64,000 nt of DNA from positions 1 to 64,000 of the forward strand of contig CAZGIF010000006.1 in the NCBI GenBank assembly GCA_964526045.1, given 5' to 3'. Within the stretch, counting starts at the first letter, position 1. Every line of letters starts with the position of its first letter. Positions 1 through 10,927 of this stretch are shown piece after piece. Below the pieces are notes generated by a model. That model saw only the letters and a program-made list of their open reading frames with translations, had not been told where the DNA came from and did not search any database. Origin of the DNA: CAZGIF01 sp964526045 (GTDB taxonomy: Bacteria; Patescibacteriota; Gracilibacteria; Absconditabacterales; Absconditicoccaceae). The position numbers and the translations under genes were made by a program.

Positions 1-20
1 TTTTAATAAATTTAATTATA

Positions 21-638
21 ATGGAAAATTTATACAAGAATATACACTTAAAAACTTATTTTAAGGATAGAAACCGACCTGTTGAGTATAAAACTTGAAA
101 TCAAGCGAAACCAATCAGTAATGACGCTATATCTTTTTTAGTCCTTAACAACGAAAAAACTATTAAAAACAAAACCTGACTTACTAATATGTTATCATAT
201 ATAGCACTAAAGGCAAAAAGTTCAGAAGTTATAAAGGTATGAGTTTGACTTATCCAAGATACACTCGAAGGATATCCAGATAACTTACTTATAGTAAAGT
301 GATTTGAAAATCGTTACAAAAATAATATATGAGAAATGATTTGAAAAGTTTTTAGTGCAAAACAGATTAATAATCCAAAAATCGAATATATTGAAACAGC
401 ACTACTAAGAGTAAAGGCTTATTTGTACTTAAACCACAATAATTGAACTTTATGAAATATCTCTAATGATGATTGTCAAAATTTATTTACTTGAGCGATG
501 CTTCCATTCAAAGATAATATAAAAAGTCAATGATTAAGATATTATATTGCAGATACAATAGCTGCTTTGCAAAATTGAACTGCATATCAAGATTTACCAT
601 CCGAGACAGTACATGCAAAGCTTATACAGCTTTGATAA
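21..638 (+). CDS. Hypothetical protein, 205 aa
   Basis: I do not recognise this protein. It is one open frame only when TGA is read as Gly, for example in the C-terminal stretch LIQLG just before TAA. It begins MENLYKNIHLKTYFKDR and looks soluble and mostly helical, without a signal peptide or a clear membrane segment. The ATG follows a very AT-rich stretch. No in-frame stop lies between the window edge and this ATG, so a start further left cannot be excluded. The next gene converges on it from the other strand with almost no gap. No function can be proposed. Confidence 0.75.
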
Positions 639-641
639 AAA

Positions 642-1682
642 CTAAATTTCATGTATTACATCGTATTGTAGATTCGTATTTCAAACAAATGCAAATCATG
701 TAACTTGTTCCACTCATGATGCCAAAAGTTTTTTGGCAGTTTCATTGAGTGTTGCTCAAGATCAGACAAAGTCATCAATCAACAATACTTTTTTGTATGA
801 CAGTTTTTCTTGTTGAAGTAAAATTGTTCTACGAGCATTTTCTATTCTTTGGTCGCGTGTCTTGAGTGACTTTTGAGGAATTGCTATATTGTGAGGATAA
901 TACTTGAGCAACTCTACAAATGGTAAAGACAAAAATGATAATTTTTTTTGTAAAAAAAGTAATAGTTGGTTTGCACGTTTGATACTATGAGGGGTTATTG
1001 CTATAGCGTCAAATTTTTGTGTATGGATCAAGCATTCAAGTTTTGGCATAATAGCATCTATTGCTTCAAATAGAAGTGTTTTTTGTTGTGATTGTTTTGC
1101 AAAAAAAGTAACTTCTGCCAATTTTCATCTTCAAAAATCCATTCGTTTGTATTGATCAGCAAAGTAGACTTTATTCATAACACATCCTACAAGATTTTTG
1201 CTAAAGTTTTCTGTCGCATCTAATACTCAACATTCATTTTGATGTTTTTTGATATGGGTATAAATTGCAATAAAATCCTTTGCTTTTGTAACTACATCAA
1301 GTTTTCTTTGTTTGCACCAGTGGATAAATCACTTTTTGCCGATCAAAATATCTCAATATGCTGTAAATTTATAAAATTCTTGATCTAATATCTTATCATT
1401 TTCATATCAAAAAAAGTATGTATCAATATGTTGTTTTATATCTACATCATTTGTAGACATAGACGAGCCTTTCTTATCATCTGACATTGACATAAGCCCA
1501 TACGTCGAATGAGGTCAGTTACTATTCTTTTGTACTACTCACTGCTCTATCAGAGTCTTTAGGTATTTGTGGATCAACACATTACTTTTGTCCAATTTGT
1601 CTGCAATTTCTCATGGTTTCATTTCACCTTGCTCTAACAAAAGATTAATAATAGGTTGTAGTGAATTTTTCTTAATCTTCAT
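642..1682 (-). CDS. Winged-helix/phosphoribosyltransferase (ComF-like) fusion protein
   Basis: A 346-residue protein. The N-terminal ~75 residues resemble a winged-helix DNA-binding domain (LLEQGEMKPGEIADKLDKS, then KYLKTLIEQGVVQKNS). The C-terminal half is a type I phosphoribosyltransferase: near residue 300 it has LIDDFVGSGATLNETAKKLL, the PRPP-binding loop with its two acidic residues, as in ComF/PurR-type proteins. PurR of Bacillus couples these two domain types to sense PRPP, so a regulator is possible, but a catalytic or competence-related role is not excluded. Several loop glycines are TGA. It is divergent from the ATP-grasp gene at 1828, with a 145-bp shared upstream region. The ATG start is the first in frame and gives the complete wing domain. 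Confidence 0.8.
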
Positions 1683-1827
1683 TTTACTATAAATAGTTTA
1701 ATATAAAGTGTTTATAGTAAACATATTACATAAAATAATTTTGTTTGCAAATTAATCTCTACTATTGCGATGCTTAATACGTATTATAGTAACTGTACGT
1801 TAGTAACTTTTTATTATAAAAATTATC

Positions 1828-2794
1828 ATGGTCAAAGTGTCTTGACTAACAATAAGTCCACGTACTCTTATAAGTGAAGCCAAAATTATGTGATTAAAAA
1901 GCATTATTATCTCAGAAAATGACAATCTTTTTGTAGTCTCATCGCACAATAAATCAGTATATTTTAAAGGAACAGATTATGGAATGAATTCCTCTTTGGG
2001 ATATAAAATCAGTGAAAGTAAGTTTTTGACAGAAAAAATTTTGCACAAAAACAAGATACCAGCAACTTCATCATTTCGCATCAAAACTCTTTTGGACCTA
2101 GAAAAAATAAACATAGGAAAAGGAAAAAGTTATGTAATTAAACCCATCAATTGAAAGCATGGAAATTGAGTGCATACAAACGTAACGACACAAGAGGAAA
2201 TCGTAGACATTACTAAAAAACTTCTACTGACCTATACTTCTGTTTTGATACAAAAACAAGTTAGGTGAGACGAGATGAGAGTCCTAGTTTGCTGATGAAA
2301 AGTTTTATATTGTATGGTAAGACATCCAGCTCATGTTGTATGAGACTGAAAACTCACAATTCAAAAGCTCATTGATAAAGAAAACAAGAATCCATTGAGG
2401 TGAGTATGATACAAAAAACCGTTGAGTAATATAATCATTGATGATATATTATTGTGATATATACAAAAAAAAATGACTATCATTGTCACATATACCAGAG
2501 AAAGATACTTATACTCAACTTAGAGGAAATTCAAACCTATGAACAGGAGGAACGATTGAAAATATGACAGACCAAACTCACAAAGACATAAAAGACATAT
2601 GTATACAAGTGTCAAAGATTTTTGATTTGGATATCTGCTGAATAGACGTAATAAGTCCAGATTTTACAAAGACATTACAAAGTAATGGATGAATAGTATT
2701 GGAGGTAAATGCCACACCAGGATTGTGATGAGACAAAAAAGTTTTGTGAATCAATTCAGCAAAATTGATTTTGGAAAGATTGTTTTGAGAGTAA
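1828..2794 (+). CDS. ATP-grasp ligase related to cyanophycin synthetase (frameshifted at poly-A)
   Basis: The two reading frames together give about 320 residues of an ATP-grasp enzyme: YVIKPINGKHGNGVHT (the ATP-binding lysine strand), GDGKLTIQKLID, then LRGNSNLGTGGTIENMTD and IVLEVNATPGLGG. This order matches the ATP-grasp domain of cyanophycin synthetase and similar amino-acid ligases. No Mur-ligase domain follows, so this is a stand-alone ATP-grasp protein, and its substrate is unknown. The frame changes at a run of nine A at 2465-2473: upstream reads ...GYIQKK, downstream reads GLSLSHIPEKDTYTQ. One A fewer would join them exactly. This could be a real inactivating indel, a base-calling error in a homopolymer, or correction by slippage at A9. 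Confidence 0.75.
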
Positions 2795-2800
2795 GAATTT

Positions 2801-3607
2801 TTATTCAACTTCAACTTCGATATCAACATAATAGTTTTTGTAAAATGCAGTTGTTTTTTGTAAGATTAACAATGCTCTATCAACATCAGTCAAGTCAGAC
2901 TTTTCTATATCAATTTTGAGACTAAAATATCATTCAAAAAGTTGTTTTTTGATATGAGAGAATATTTTTTGTAATTTGAGAATACCCTCTCATGGCACAA
3001 CATGAGGTCTACCAAGTTTTGTCTTGTCAGAAATGTAAAAAGCCGATGTATGAGGTACAAATTTATCAATTTTTCTCAAAAATTCTCATTCTAATATATC
3101 TTGATTCAAATTTGCAATGTCCAATCACAAATAACATCCATATTTTTTGATAATTTCTACAATATTTTTGAAATGATATTTTGGGATAGGAAGTGCAAAA
3201 AAATTCTCATCACTTGGATTGACGATAGTAAACTTGATATCTTGATTATGTTTTTTGTAGTTGGCAAGATTATCCAAAATGAAGTTATACGCTCTTATAT
3301 CAAGATACCTTGGAGCATTTATAGATATAATTCTTGCTCACAAAACTTCACACAAATCCAACGCTTGGTTAAGCTCTTTGGCGTTGACACTATTTGATGT
3401 TTGCACAATACGAACAGGGAGGTCATATTTTTTGGTTAACTTTTTGATGTATTTTGCATTTCGTGCATCAAAACTTTTTCGAACGCACAAATCTAGTCAT
3501 TGAAATCACGCAGACTTTGCAAGATCGAATATTATATCAAGACCATATCCACTCAATGTATCAGTACTGAGAAGAAAGTCAGCCTTACTGTTTGCAATTT
3601 CTGCCAT
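2801..3607 (-). CDS. Xylose isomerase-like TIM-barrel (sugar phosphate isomerase/epimerase family)
   Basis: 268 residues. The start FLLSTDTLSGYGLDIIFDLA and the strands GLDLCVR, PVRIVQTS, IISINAPR, KFTIVNPSD, CYLGLDIANL and FSLKIDIE follow the beta/alpha pattern of the AP-endonuclease-2/xylose-isomerase-like superfamily, which binds metals and acts on sugars or on abasic DNA. The metal ligands cannot be assigned with confidence by eye. The chosen ATG leaves a short extension ahead of the first beta strand; a stop lies upstream in frame. It converges on the ATP-grasp gene, with stops 6 bp apart, and is divergent from the UPF0489 gene. Confidence 0.7.
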
Positions 3608-3693
3608 ACTTCCTACTATACAAGATGATAAAATATTACTCAATTGTAGTAGTTTTTGCAACAAATGCAAATTTTAGAGTATAAATTGCCCGT

Positions 3694-4479
3694 ATGCGAT
3701 ACAAGACTCCACAAAAAATAATCTGACAGGAATGAAATAATGCATTGTCATTTGAGCAAAGAAAACAGTCTGATTCTGCTTGTGAACTGATTGTTCCTCA
3801 ATTGAAATTTTGTAAAAATCCAGAATCGCTTCTTGATACGATTTGTATTGGCAAAGACATAACTTTTGAAGAATACATAAACAATACAGTCTGTTGATTT
3901 GTATGACTTCAAGATCTTTTGTGGACAAGTATCTCACACAAAAAAAACCCACAAAACACACATCTGTATGTTGTGGACAATCACAATCATGCATTTTACA
4001 TGTGGGCACATTACCAAAAACTCACACAGTCAGTACAAAACCCAAAACCAATACTTATCCACATAGACCAACATTCTGATATGGCTCTCCCACAATCTCG
4101 ATTTGAATGAGATTTTGCAGATTTGGAACAAGTAGCATCATATACAAACAACGTTTTACAAGTTGGAAATTTTATACACCCAGCACAAAAACTATGACTT
4201 TTTGAACAAACATTACAATGTAGAACAGAATATGGATGTCTCAACTTTTTTGCAAAATATAAAGACGTCCTTGATAGTCAGATTCCCATTTTTTTGGATA
4301 TAGATTTGGATTTTTGGGCACCAGGTATGAGTATACAAAAACACACAGAAACAATCAAAATTGTACGTTCTCTCATCGCATTACCGCAAACAAGATGCAT
4401 AACAATAGCAACGTCTCCTTATTTTCTAGACCAACAACTTGCTAAAAATCTGCTTGCGCAGTTGTTGCAACTCCTTTAG
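3694..4479 (+). CDS. UPF0489 family protein
   Basis: 261 residues. The core YVVDNHNHAFYMWAH, ILIHIDQHSDM and, near residue 200, IPIFLDIDLDFWAPG is characteristic of the UPF0489 family, whose Asp/His pattern resembles the metal site of arginase/deacetylase folds; its biochemical role is not established. The ATG chosen is the first after an in-frame TAA. The last residues overlap nothing but end 6 bp from the stop of the convergent minus-strand gene. TGA-coded glycines occur at several positions (CGFVGLQ, KLGLFEQ). Confidence 0.75.
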
Positions 4480-4484
4480 ATTTT

Positions 4485-5477
4485 TTAGATTTTTTGAATA
4501 TATTCTGCAATACTTGCTCAGTCCATTTTTGATTCTTGAACGATATATTCTGGCAATATCGTCGTCATACTGTTATAGTGCGGACAAATAGTGTCAATAG
4601 TTATTGATGGGAAAGATTCTTTATCTTCATAAAAAACATCTTGCAATAGTTCATCTCGATACTCAATAATATCTTGCGTATCAGTCTGATCTATAACCAA
4701 AATCATATGTTTTGTATGTCTGATATGGTTGACAAAAGATTTGTCGAGTTGTATATTGTTTCGTTGTGTCAAACAAAATATATCAATGGGTATAGTTTTG
4801 CTGAGTAGTTGTGCAGCTTTGACTGCTTCGATCAAAAACGATCACGAACACACAAGAGTGTAATTGACAGGATTATCATCTTGGGTGAGTTGTATTAACG
4901 GCGCAAGTTCGGTCAAAACTCTATCTTGTGCTTGTTCTACCAAAGACAATGGCAACTCAGTTCCAGTCAGTCTAATTATTTTTTGTGATTGGATTTTGGG
5001 ATCTGAGGTTGGCGTCATGTCTCACTGGTCAAGAGAAGTGTGTTGTTTTTGAAAAGTACTTTGAAACAAAAAATCAAAACTTTTGAGAGAAAATGCTTCT
5101 CTCACCGCTCGTTCACTCTCCAAAAATTGAGAAATATCATCATGTGCAAGATGCATTTTGTGACCCAAACCAAATATTCAACTAAATAGTTGAAGAATCA
5201 CACACGCACTATCAATATCATCCAATATTGGCAAATAATCTACACTCGTCAAATACTCACACACAATGCAGACGCGATCATGGGCATTTATGATTGACAA
5301 AAGATCATCTCCAATCTCGTATCAGACATCAGACACCAAAAAAACCGGCAGACCGAGAGTGTCTATTGCTTGTTGTAGTTCATGAGAAGGTGGTGTATCC
5401 AAGATCACACAATCAATCTCGTTGCTATGTGTATGCAAAAATTCACCAAAACGTACGTATTCATCTAGAATAATCAT
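4485..5477 (-). CDS. Protein with transketolase C-terminal-like domain
   Basis: 330 residues with two recognisable parts. The C-terminal ~130 residues (YTLVCSGSFLIEAVKAAQLL, then IDIFCLTQRNNIQLD, then HMILVIDQTDTQDI) follow the pattern of the transketolase/pyruvate-dehydrogenase E1-beta C-terminal domain, a Rossmann-like module that closes the thiamine enzyme. The N-terminal half (MIILDEYVRFGEFLHTH, VIDCVILDTPP) may be a degenerate pyrimidine-binding domain, but no thiamine motif GDG...N is visible. A complete E1 or transketolase is therefore not present here; the assignment rests on fold-like patterns and is tentative. Confidence 0.5.
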
Positions 5478-5631
5478 CACTTTGCACAAAATAAATAATA
5501 TACATGTGTAGTTGTTTTTTGCCTTCTTGCAAGAACAGTTTTGATTCTTTCACACTTTGTGTTACAAAATTTGCTAGAATAAGGTCTTTTGGTTATACTT
5601 GTGGTATCTATTTAAACTTAGACTATCTTAC

Positions 5632-7935
5632 ATGTGATGAACAACATTAACAGATTTCGACAATAGAGAAGAGCAGATCGATCTACAAGATGGTCTAAAT
5701 CAAGATGAAGCATGAAAACTTCAGGATATTATAGAAAATCAAGATGCAAATAAAGATGTAGCAAATATTTTGAGCAATAAAGATAAAATTACAAGCTTAC
5801 TCAATGTTTTGAAAACTTCTCGAAATGAACTAAAAGATAAAACAAAAGCAGACCAAGATATTTTTCAAGAACTCGCCAGAACAGCTACAAGTGTTTGATT
5901 TAAAGATGCTGTTGCCGTAGTAGATAAAGCACCTACTACAGACGCAACAGAACAAACTGGAGACACTCAAGAGCAAAAAGATAGAAATCAACTCACAGCA
6001 GAAATGACCGAAGCACTAAAAACTAGTGAAAACCAACATTCTGAAGAAGTAGCACAAGTATATCTCGAAACAAAAAATGCACTTAGTGATTTATGAAAAA
6101 CTGTTGATTGAACAGGTGTAGAAAGCTGAGAGACAGGACAAGAAAAACCAGTAGATAGTGCAGACAAACTAACTGCAGAGACAACCGCACTTTTGGAAGC
6201 GTGAAACTATACAGCGCTTTTTGAGACAAATAGCGAAGCATACAAAGATATGCGAGATGTATTCGATGCAAAGTCATGAGCTAGCGCAGAAGACAAAGCT
6301 ACATTGACAGGAAAAATTTTGACCTGAATGAATACAAAATATTGATCTGAACTCAAAGCACAAGATGTGGATCTAACCTGAGCAACTATTGTCGTTTGAT
6401 ATGATAGTAAAACGAATAAGCAGATTTTTAACTTTCAAGACAAGGAGTGAGAGTATATTACATTTGAAGAAAAGAATGAAAAGTGAGAATTAAAAGAGTG
6501 AAACCTTACATTGTCATACTGAGAAAAAGCAGATGCACAAGCAGAAGCTAATAATCAAAAAGAAAACAATAAAAACTCAGCTGAAAAAATAAAAGAAGAA
6601 CAAATCAAAGATAAGGAGAAATCAAATAATAAAGAATGATCACAAAAGAATCTTTCATGATTTGATAAAATACTTGCACAAGTAGAAGGTCTTGCAGGAA
6701 AAGCATGAGAACTATTTTCAAAACTTTTTTGAGGTAAAAATGTAGCATTCTTCTTGTGATTATTATGAATGTCGCAAGCAACAATTAATAAAATAGCTAA
6801 CTTTTGAAAAGCAGATATTCCTACTATCTGATTTCCTTCATGAGTCAAAATGTATAATGTTTCATGAGATACATATAGCATTTGAGAGCATACAATAAAC
6901 ACCAGCACTGATAACAATCCAAAAACATGAGTTCCTATTGAGTGATGACGCTTTACTGTTTCACGAAAAACAGTTGACGGTAAAGTAGTATTCGAAGCAA
7001 AGAATGAGTCAGTAGCATCAGCAACTATAGAATCAAACGATGACTGAGGAACAGATGATGAACAAACAGCCGAAGTAACGAGCGAAACTGCAGAACAAGA
7101 AGTGAATGGACTACCTAAACTTTGAGCAGCATGTGATCGAAAAGAATCAGGTTGACATACATTTACATTCAAGTGAAATGATAAAGATAGTAGTCCACAA
7201 GTCATGTTTGATGATGGAGAAACTACATGAATTTATATAGACAACAATCTGAATTCGTATGTAGTCGAAGCAAAAAATGCAGAATGAGAAGAAAATAAGT
7301 GAAAGAAAGCTCTTTCATACAAAGTAGATGAAGATGGTAAGCCAGTACCATGAAATCCAAACCCCGATATACTTTCAAAATACTTTGCAAAAACAGAAGT
7401 TTCAGCAGGAGAATGAGAAACAGTAAATATTTCAAGATCAGAGAAATTAGCAAAACTTGACCCAAGCGTCACGACAAACTCGCCAGCATTTTTTGACTTC
7501 GTTTATGATACAGGGTTTAAAGAAACATGAGAAGATGCAGAGACGAATATTCTCAAAGATGAAAAACTAAAAAAACTTTTCGATGATTGAATAACTAATT
7601 ATATAAAGAAAGAAGAAAATTTCAAAGATCTTATAAAAGATAAGGATTGAAATGAAATACCAGCTATTAAAAACATACTTGAAGGACTAAAAAATAGCAA
7701 AAATGAAAAATCAGATATTTCAGATATAGTACCATGACAAACGTCAGTAAACTGAGAGGAAAAAAGCAGATCATTGGCCTTTATAGTACCATGATGAACA
7801 ATCACAATTGCCATGAAAAATACTACAGATTGACGTATTCAAAAAATTTATGTTGATTCAAATCCAATAAAAAAAGAAGAAGTAGCAGAAGATCCAAAAA
7901 AGAAAGCTGATGACAAAACTGACGACAAGAAATAA
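5632..7935 (+). CDS. Large acidic Lys/Glu-rich protein of unknown function
   Basis: 767 residues, continuous only with TGA as Gly, and unusually glycine-, Glu- and Lys-rich. It starts MGGTTLTDFDNREEQIDLQD, where both glycines are TGA. Residues ~1-330 are Gln/Asp/Glu-rich and probably helical. Around residues 345-390 lies a more hydrophobic stretch (VAFFLGLLGMSQATINKIAN). The middle part (PTIGFPSGVKMYNVSG, EGGRFTVSRKTVDGKVVFEA) looks beta-rich. The C-terminus is a charged tail KKKADDKTDDKK. No signal peptide or catalytic motif is visible. A surface, structural or scaffold role is possible but unproven. A 203-bp gap with a small hairpin follows. Confidence 0.7.
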
Positions 7936-7965
7936 CTATATAAATCCTCAGTCTCGTACCTCGAC

Positions 7966-7988
7966 AGCTCCTTTACGGAAGGAGTTAG
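7966..7988 (+). terminator. Weak hairpin after the acidic protein gene
   Basis: A six-base-pair stem CTCCTT/AAGGAG (7968-7973 with 7979-7984) with a five-base loop lies 33 bases after the TAA. It lacks a strong T run, so intrinsic termination is uncertain. The rest of the gap up to 8138 shows nothing recognisable. Confidence 0.35.
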
Positions 7989-8138
7989 TAGTGAGTTAGA
8001 AAATAGAAGAAGCATAAAGAATAAACATAAAGAATAAACTCAGTTCAATATAAAGTAACATTAAAAAAGAGTCCCGACATTTACACCATATCTAGCCTAA
8101 CAAAAAATCTGTTTCCAAAAATCTGTATACATACTTGA

Positions 8139-10061
8139 CTATTCGTTTCCTTGTTCCAAAATTATTTGTATATTATTCTTTTTGCAAAGATCAAAAATCT
8201 CATTAGAGATACTTGTATGTTTGTCTATATGAACTGATTCAATACTTTTTATTCAGACATCTCAAAACAAACTTCAAAAGTATTGTCGTTCTATATACTC
8301 GATTTTGTATCATATATCTAATAATTCATCTACCGAATTAGCATTTTTCATTTTTTCTAATATTGTAGTTATATTTTCTGATCAAATAAGATTCTTATTA
8401 AAAAATGTTTCTATCACGTTTATAGAAAGTGGTGAAATTGGGACCATGCTCGCATTAAGACTATCTCAAAATGTTATTGAAGATTTTTTTATAATATCAT
8501 TATTAAACTTTAACGCAACCTCTCAATATAAATTTAGGTTTTTGGCGTTCAATGGATTATTATCATACATATATCAAAAAATAGGATGAGTATCTGATCA
8601 AAAAAGCTTTCTACTTTGTATGTTTCTAACTGAAATATCTGAATATCAATTAGAGTCACCTTTTATTGCCATACTATAAAGTCAATTTTCTAATACAGAA
8701 GTTACGTCTTTTAGGCTCAAACGATAATACATAGAGCTTTTTGATAAAATACGCCTTATATTGTTTTCAGTATTCCATATCATTTTATCAATTTCATAGT
8801 GTGACAAATCAGGATTTTCATTTTGTAATTTTGTTTCTAATTTATCCCTAATCTCAGATTGGCTTTTTTCTATATATGTGAGAGTATATCGTGGTATTAT
8901 GATATCATCATTGTCAAATCAATAAATACCTATATTTTTTGGTCATAGATCAAATAACATATTAATATCCTTTGTTCATGCTATAATTCAAGACAAATCT
9001 TCCGACTTTATAGATGATAATACATATTTTAAACGTAATAACTCTTCTATTTTTAGATCAGGAAAGGCATCAAACAATAATTGTAAGTTCTTAGGAATAC
9101 AATTTTTTAAGATACTATATAGTTTGAGTAATTCTTCTATGTTTTTGAATGTAAATCTCTCTAAGATCAAAGTTAGATTTTCTGTTTTTGATTTTCATAC
9201 TATATCAGTGTGTTTTATGAGTTCTTTAGGCTTTATATCGTCGAATACTTTTAGTAACAAATCAATATTTCAATATCTATTTTGCTCTCAAAAGCTAGTA
9301 AGTATATCTCATATTTCATAAAACATCTCGTCATCCCACGTCAATATTTTTCCCAAAGTATCTAATTTAACACGATATGTTAAACTCAATTTATTAAGTT
9401 TTGCTATCTCAATATTGGGAAATGTATGTAAAATAAGCTTTATATGTTCTATTTCGAAATGTTCGATAAAGGTCGTGCTTATACTATGTAATAATTCAAA
9501 ATCATTATCACAAAAATTAAGTAATATCTCTAAATTGTCTAATTTCGCATTCCATAAAATATTTGAGATATATTGGACAGCACTTAGTATTTTTTCAAGG
9601 TGTATATTTTTTAGATTACATATTACATTTAGATTTTCTACTTTTGACTCGATTATTAATTCAGATAAACTTTCAAGTTCTGTTGGGACTATATCTGGAA
9701 ACCTACTATAAACCAAGTAAAGATTATCACTCTTTCAAGATTGTAGTACTCAAACAAGATTTTGTAACTCATTTAAAGTGATATAACGACAATGGTTAAA
9801 GAGTATTTGAATATTTTCTAACTTTGAATATTCTATTATATACCAAAAAACATCCTCTATTTCTTGAAGAGTATATGTATCAAATCTATTTAATAATATT
9901 TTTTTTATTTCTGTTTTCTTTTCTCTAGAAGAAAGACTATTAATTGACTTTTTTGATAAGTTTTGAAGCAACTCATGATCAACTTGTATGTTCGATACTT
10001 CGTGTTTCTTCAGAGTACTAATCGTGTCTTTCTCGTGTTTTCATTGTCATCTTCTCAGCAT
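8139..10061 (-). CDS. Helical repeat protein with C-terminal TFGDSL module (possible effector)
   Basis: 640 residues. The first ~420 contain degenerate leucine-rich helical repeats of about 30-40 residues (LENIQILFNHC, LDNLEILLNFCDND, IEHIKLILHTFPN, IEELLKLYSILKN). Near residues 455-535 comes a different module: YYRLSLKDVTSVLENGLYS, THPIFGYMYDN, YGEVALKF and SITFGDSLN. The order P-(I/V)-(Y/F)-GY...YG...L...TFGDSL resembles a module at the ends of some phage-head-associated and toxin-like proteins and DUF3626; that link is from memory and tentative. No secretion signal is seen. The ATG at 10061 is the most upstream in frame. Confidence 0.65.
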
Positions 10062-10216
10062 AAGAAATATTTATATAAACAGCTTTATATATTATAAGTA
10101 GTTTGTTGTTTTTTTACAAATTAAATAAAAACAAAACTTAGAAAAAAAAGCCAAGTATTAACATTTGGAGTCAAATAATGAAAGAGATGTATATATCAGT
10201 CCAGAAAATCCAACTA

Positions 10217-10900
10217 TTACTTATATAAAAACCAAAATATTTTCTTTTCAAAACGTATAAGTGGTGTTGCAAGATAACGAACAAAAAAGTTATATATTGG
10301 TTTCCAGGTCAAAAACACGGCTCAGATTATTCAGATTATATCTCACACTATCACATCAGTTGGTCGATGCACTGCAGTCATAACTCTTGCTATAGCCATG
10401 ATAATTGCAAATTTGTAAAACAAGACTGCACATACTTTGAGAACTGGGTTTTTGTGTTGTATTCAGACAAGCAATACTGCAGTAGCAAAAGCAAAACTCA
10501 CCGTAGCATGATCGGATGGGAAAGACGTCGATGGCAAAAAACTATGCAACGGAGTCTCTACATGATCTGAGGCAAGTCATAGCTCGATAAATGGTCTTTG
10601 TTTGGTTGCAAACAATTGAACGAACATTGTCATACATATAGACACTATAACAGAAAAAAAAATTTGGAGGGCTGACGTTTTTGCGTGTCAGGCATTATTT
10701 TTGGAAGTTTGGGCAAAAGACTTTTGTGTTTCGCTTCGTATTCCTCGTCCATACAATCACAACAAAAATACTGGATACGTAAATACAAAAATATCAGCAA
10801 ACAAAGAAACGAGATCTTGTACAAAAGGAGAAGACTGGAGCAAAAAAGCATGTGATTGTTGCTCTAAATAAACTCACCAACTTGGTTCTTGATATAACAT
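10217..10900 (-). CDS. PAP2-family membrane phosphatase (probable undecaprenyl-diphosphatase)
   Basis: 227 residues with five or six hydrophobic helices. The three PAP2 signature blocks are present in order: KQRPF near residue 100, FPSDHATVSF near residue 132 and ARVMTAVHRPTDVIVGD near residue 180, with the catalytic His of the second and third blocks intact. Bacterial PAP2 proteins of this size commonly recycle undecaprenyl pyrophosphate for cell-wall and polysaccharide synthesis; other lipid phosphates are possible substrates. It lies just downstream of dnaB on the same strand with a 27-bp gap. The ATG start gives MLYQEPSWGVYLEQQ, a short cytoplasmic end before the first helix. Confidence 0.85.
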
Positions 10901-10927
10901 GGTACAAATATATTACATAAAAAATAT

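Noticed and set aside
6555..7205. Minus-strand 216-residue open frame
   Set aside because: Antisense shadow of the large acidic protein; its Ser/Phe/Leu-rich composition is what reverse reading of Gly/Glu/Lys-rich code gives.
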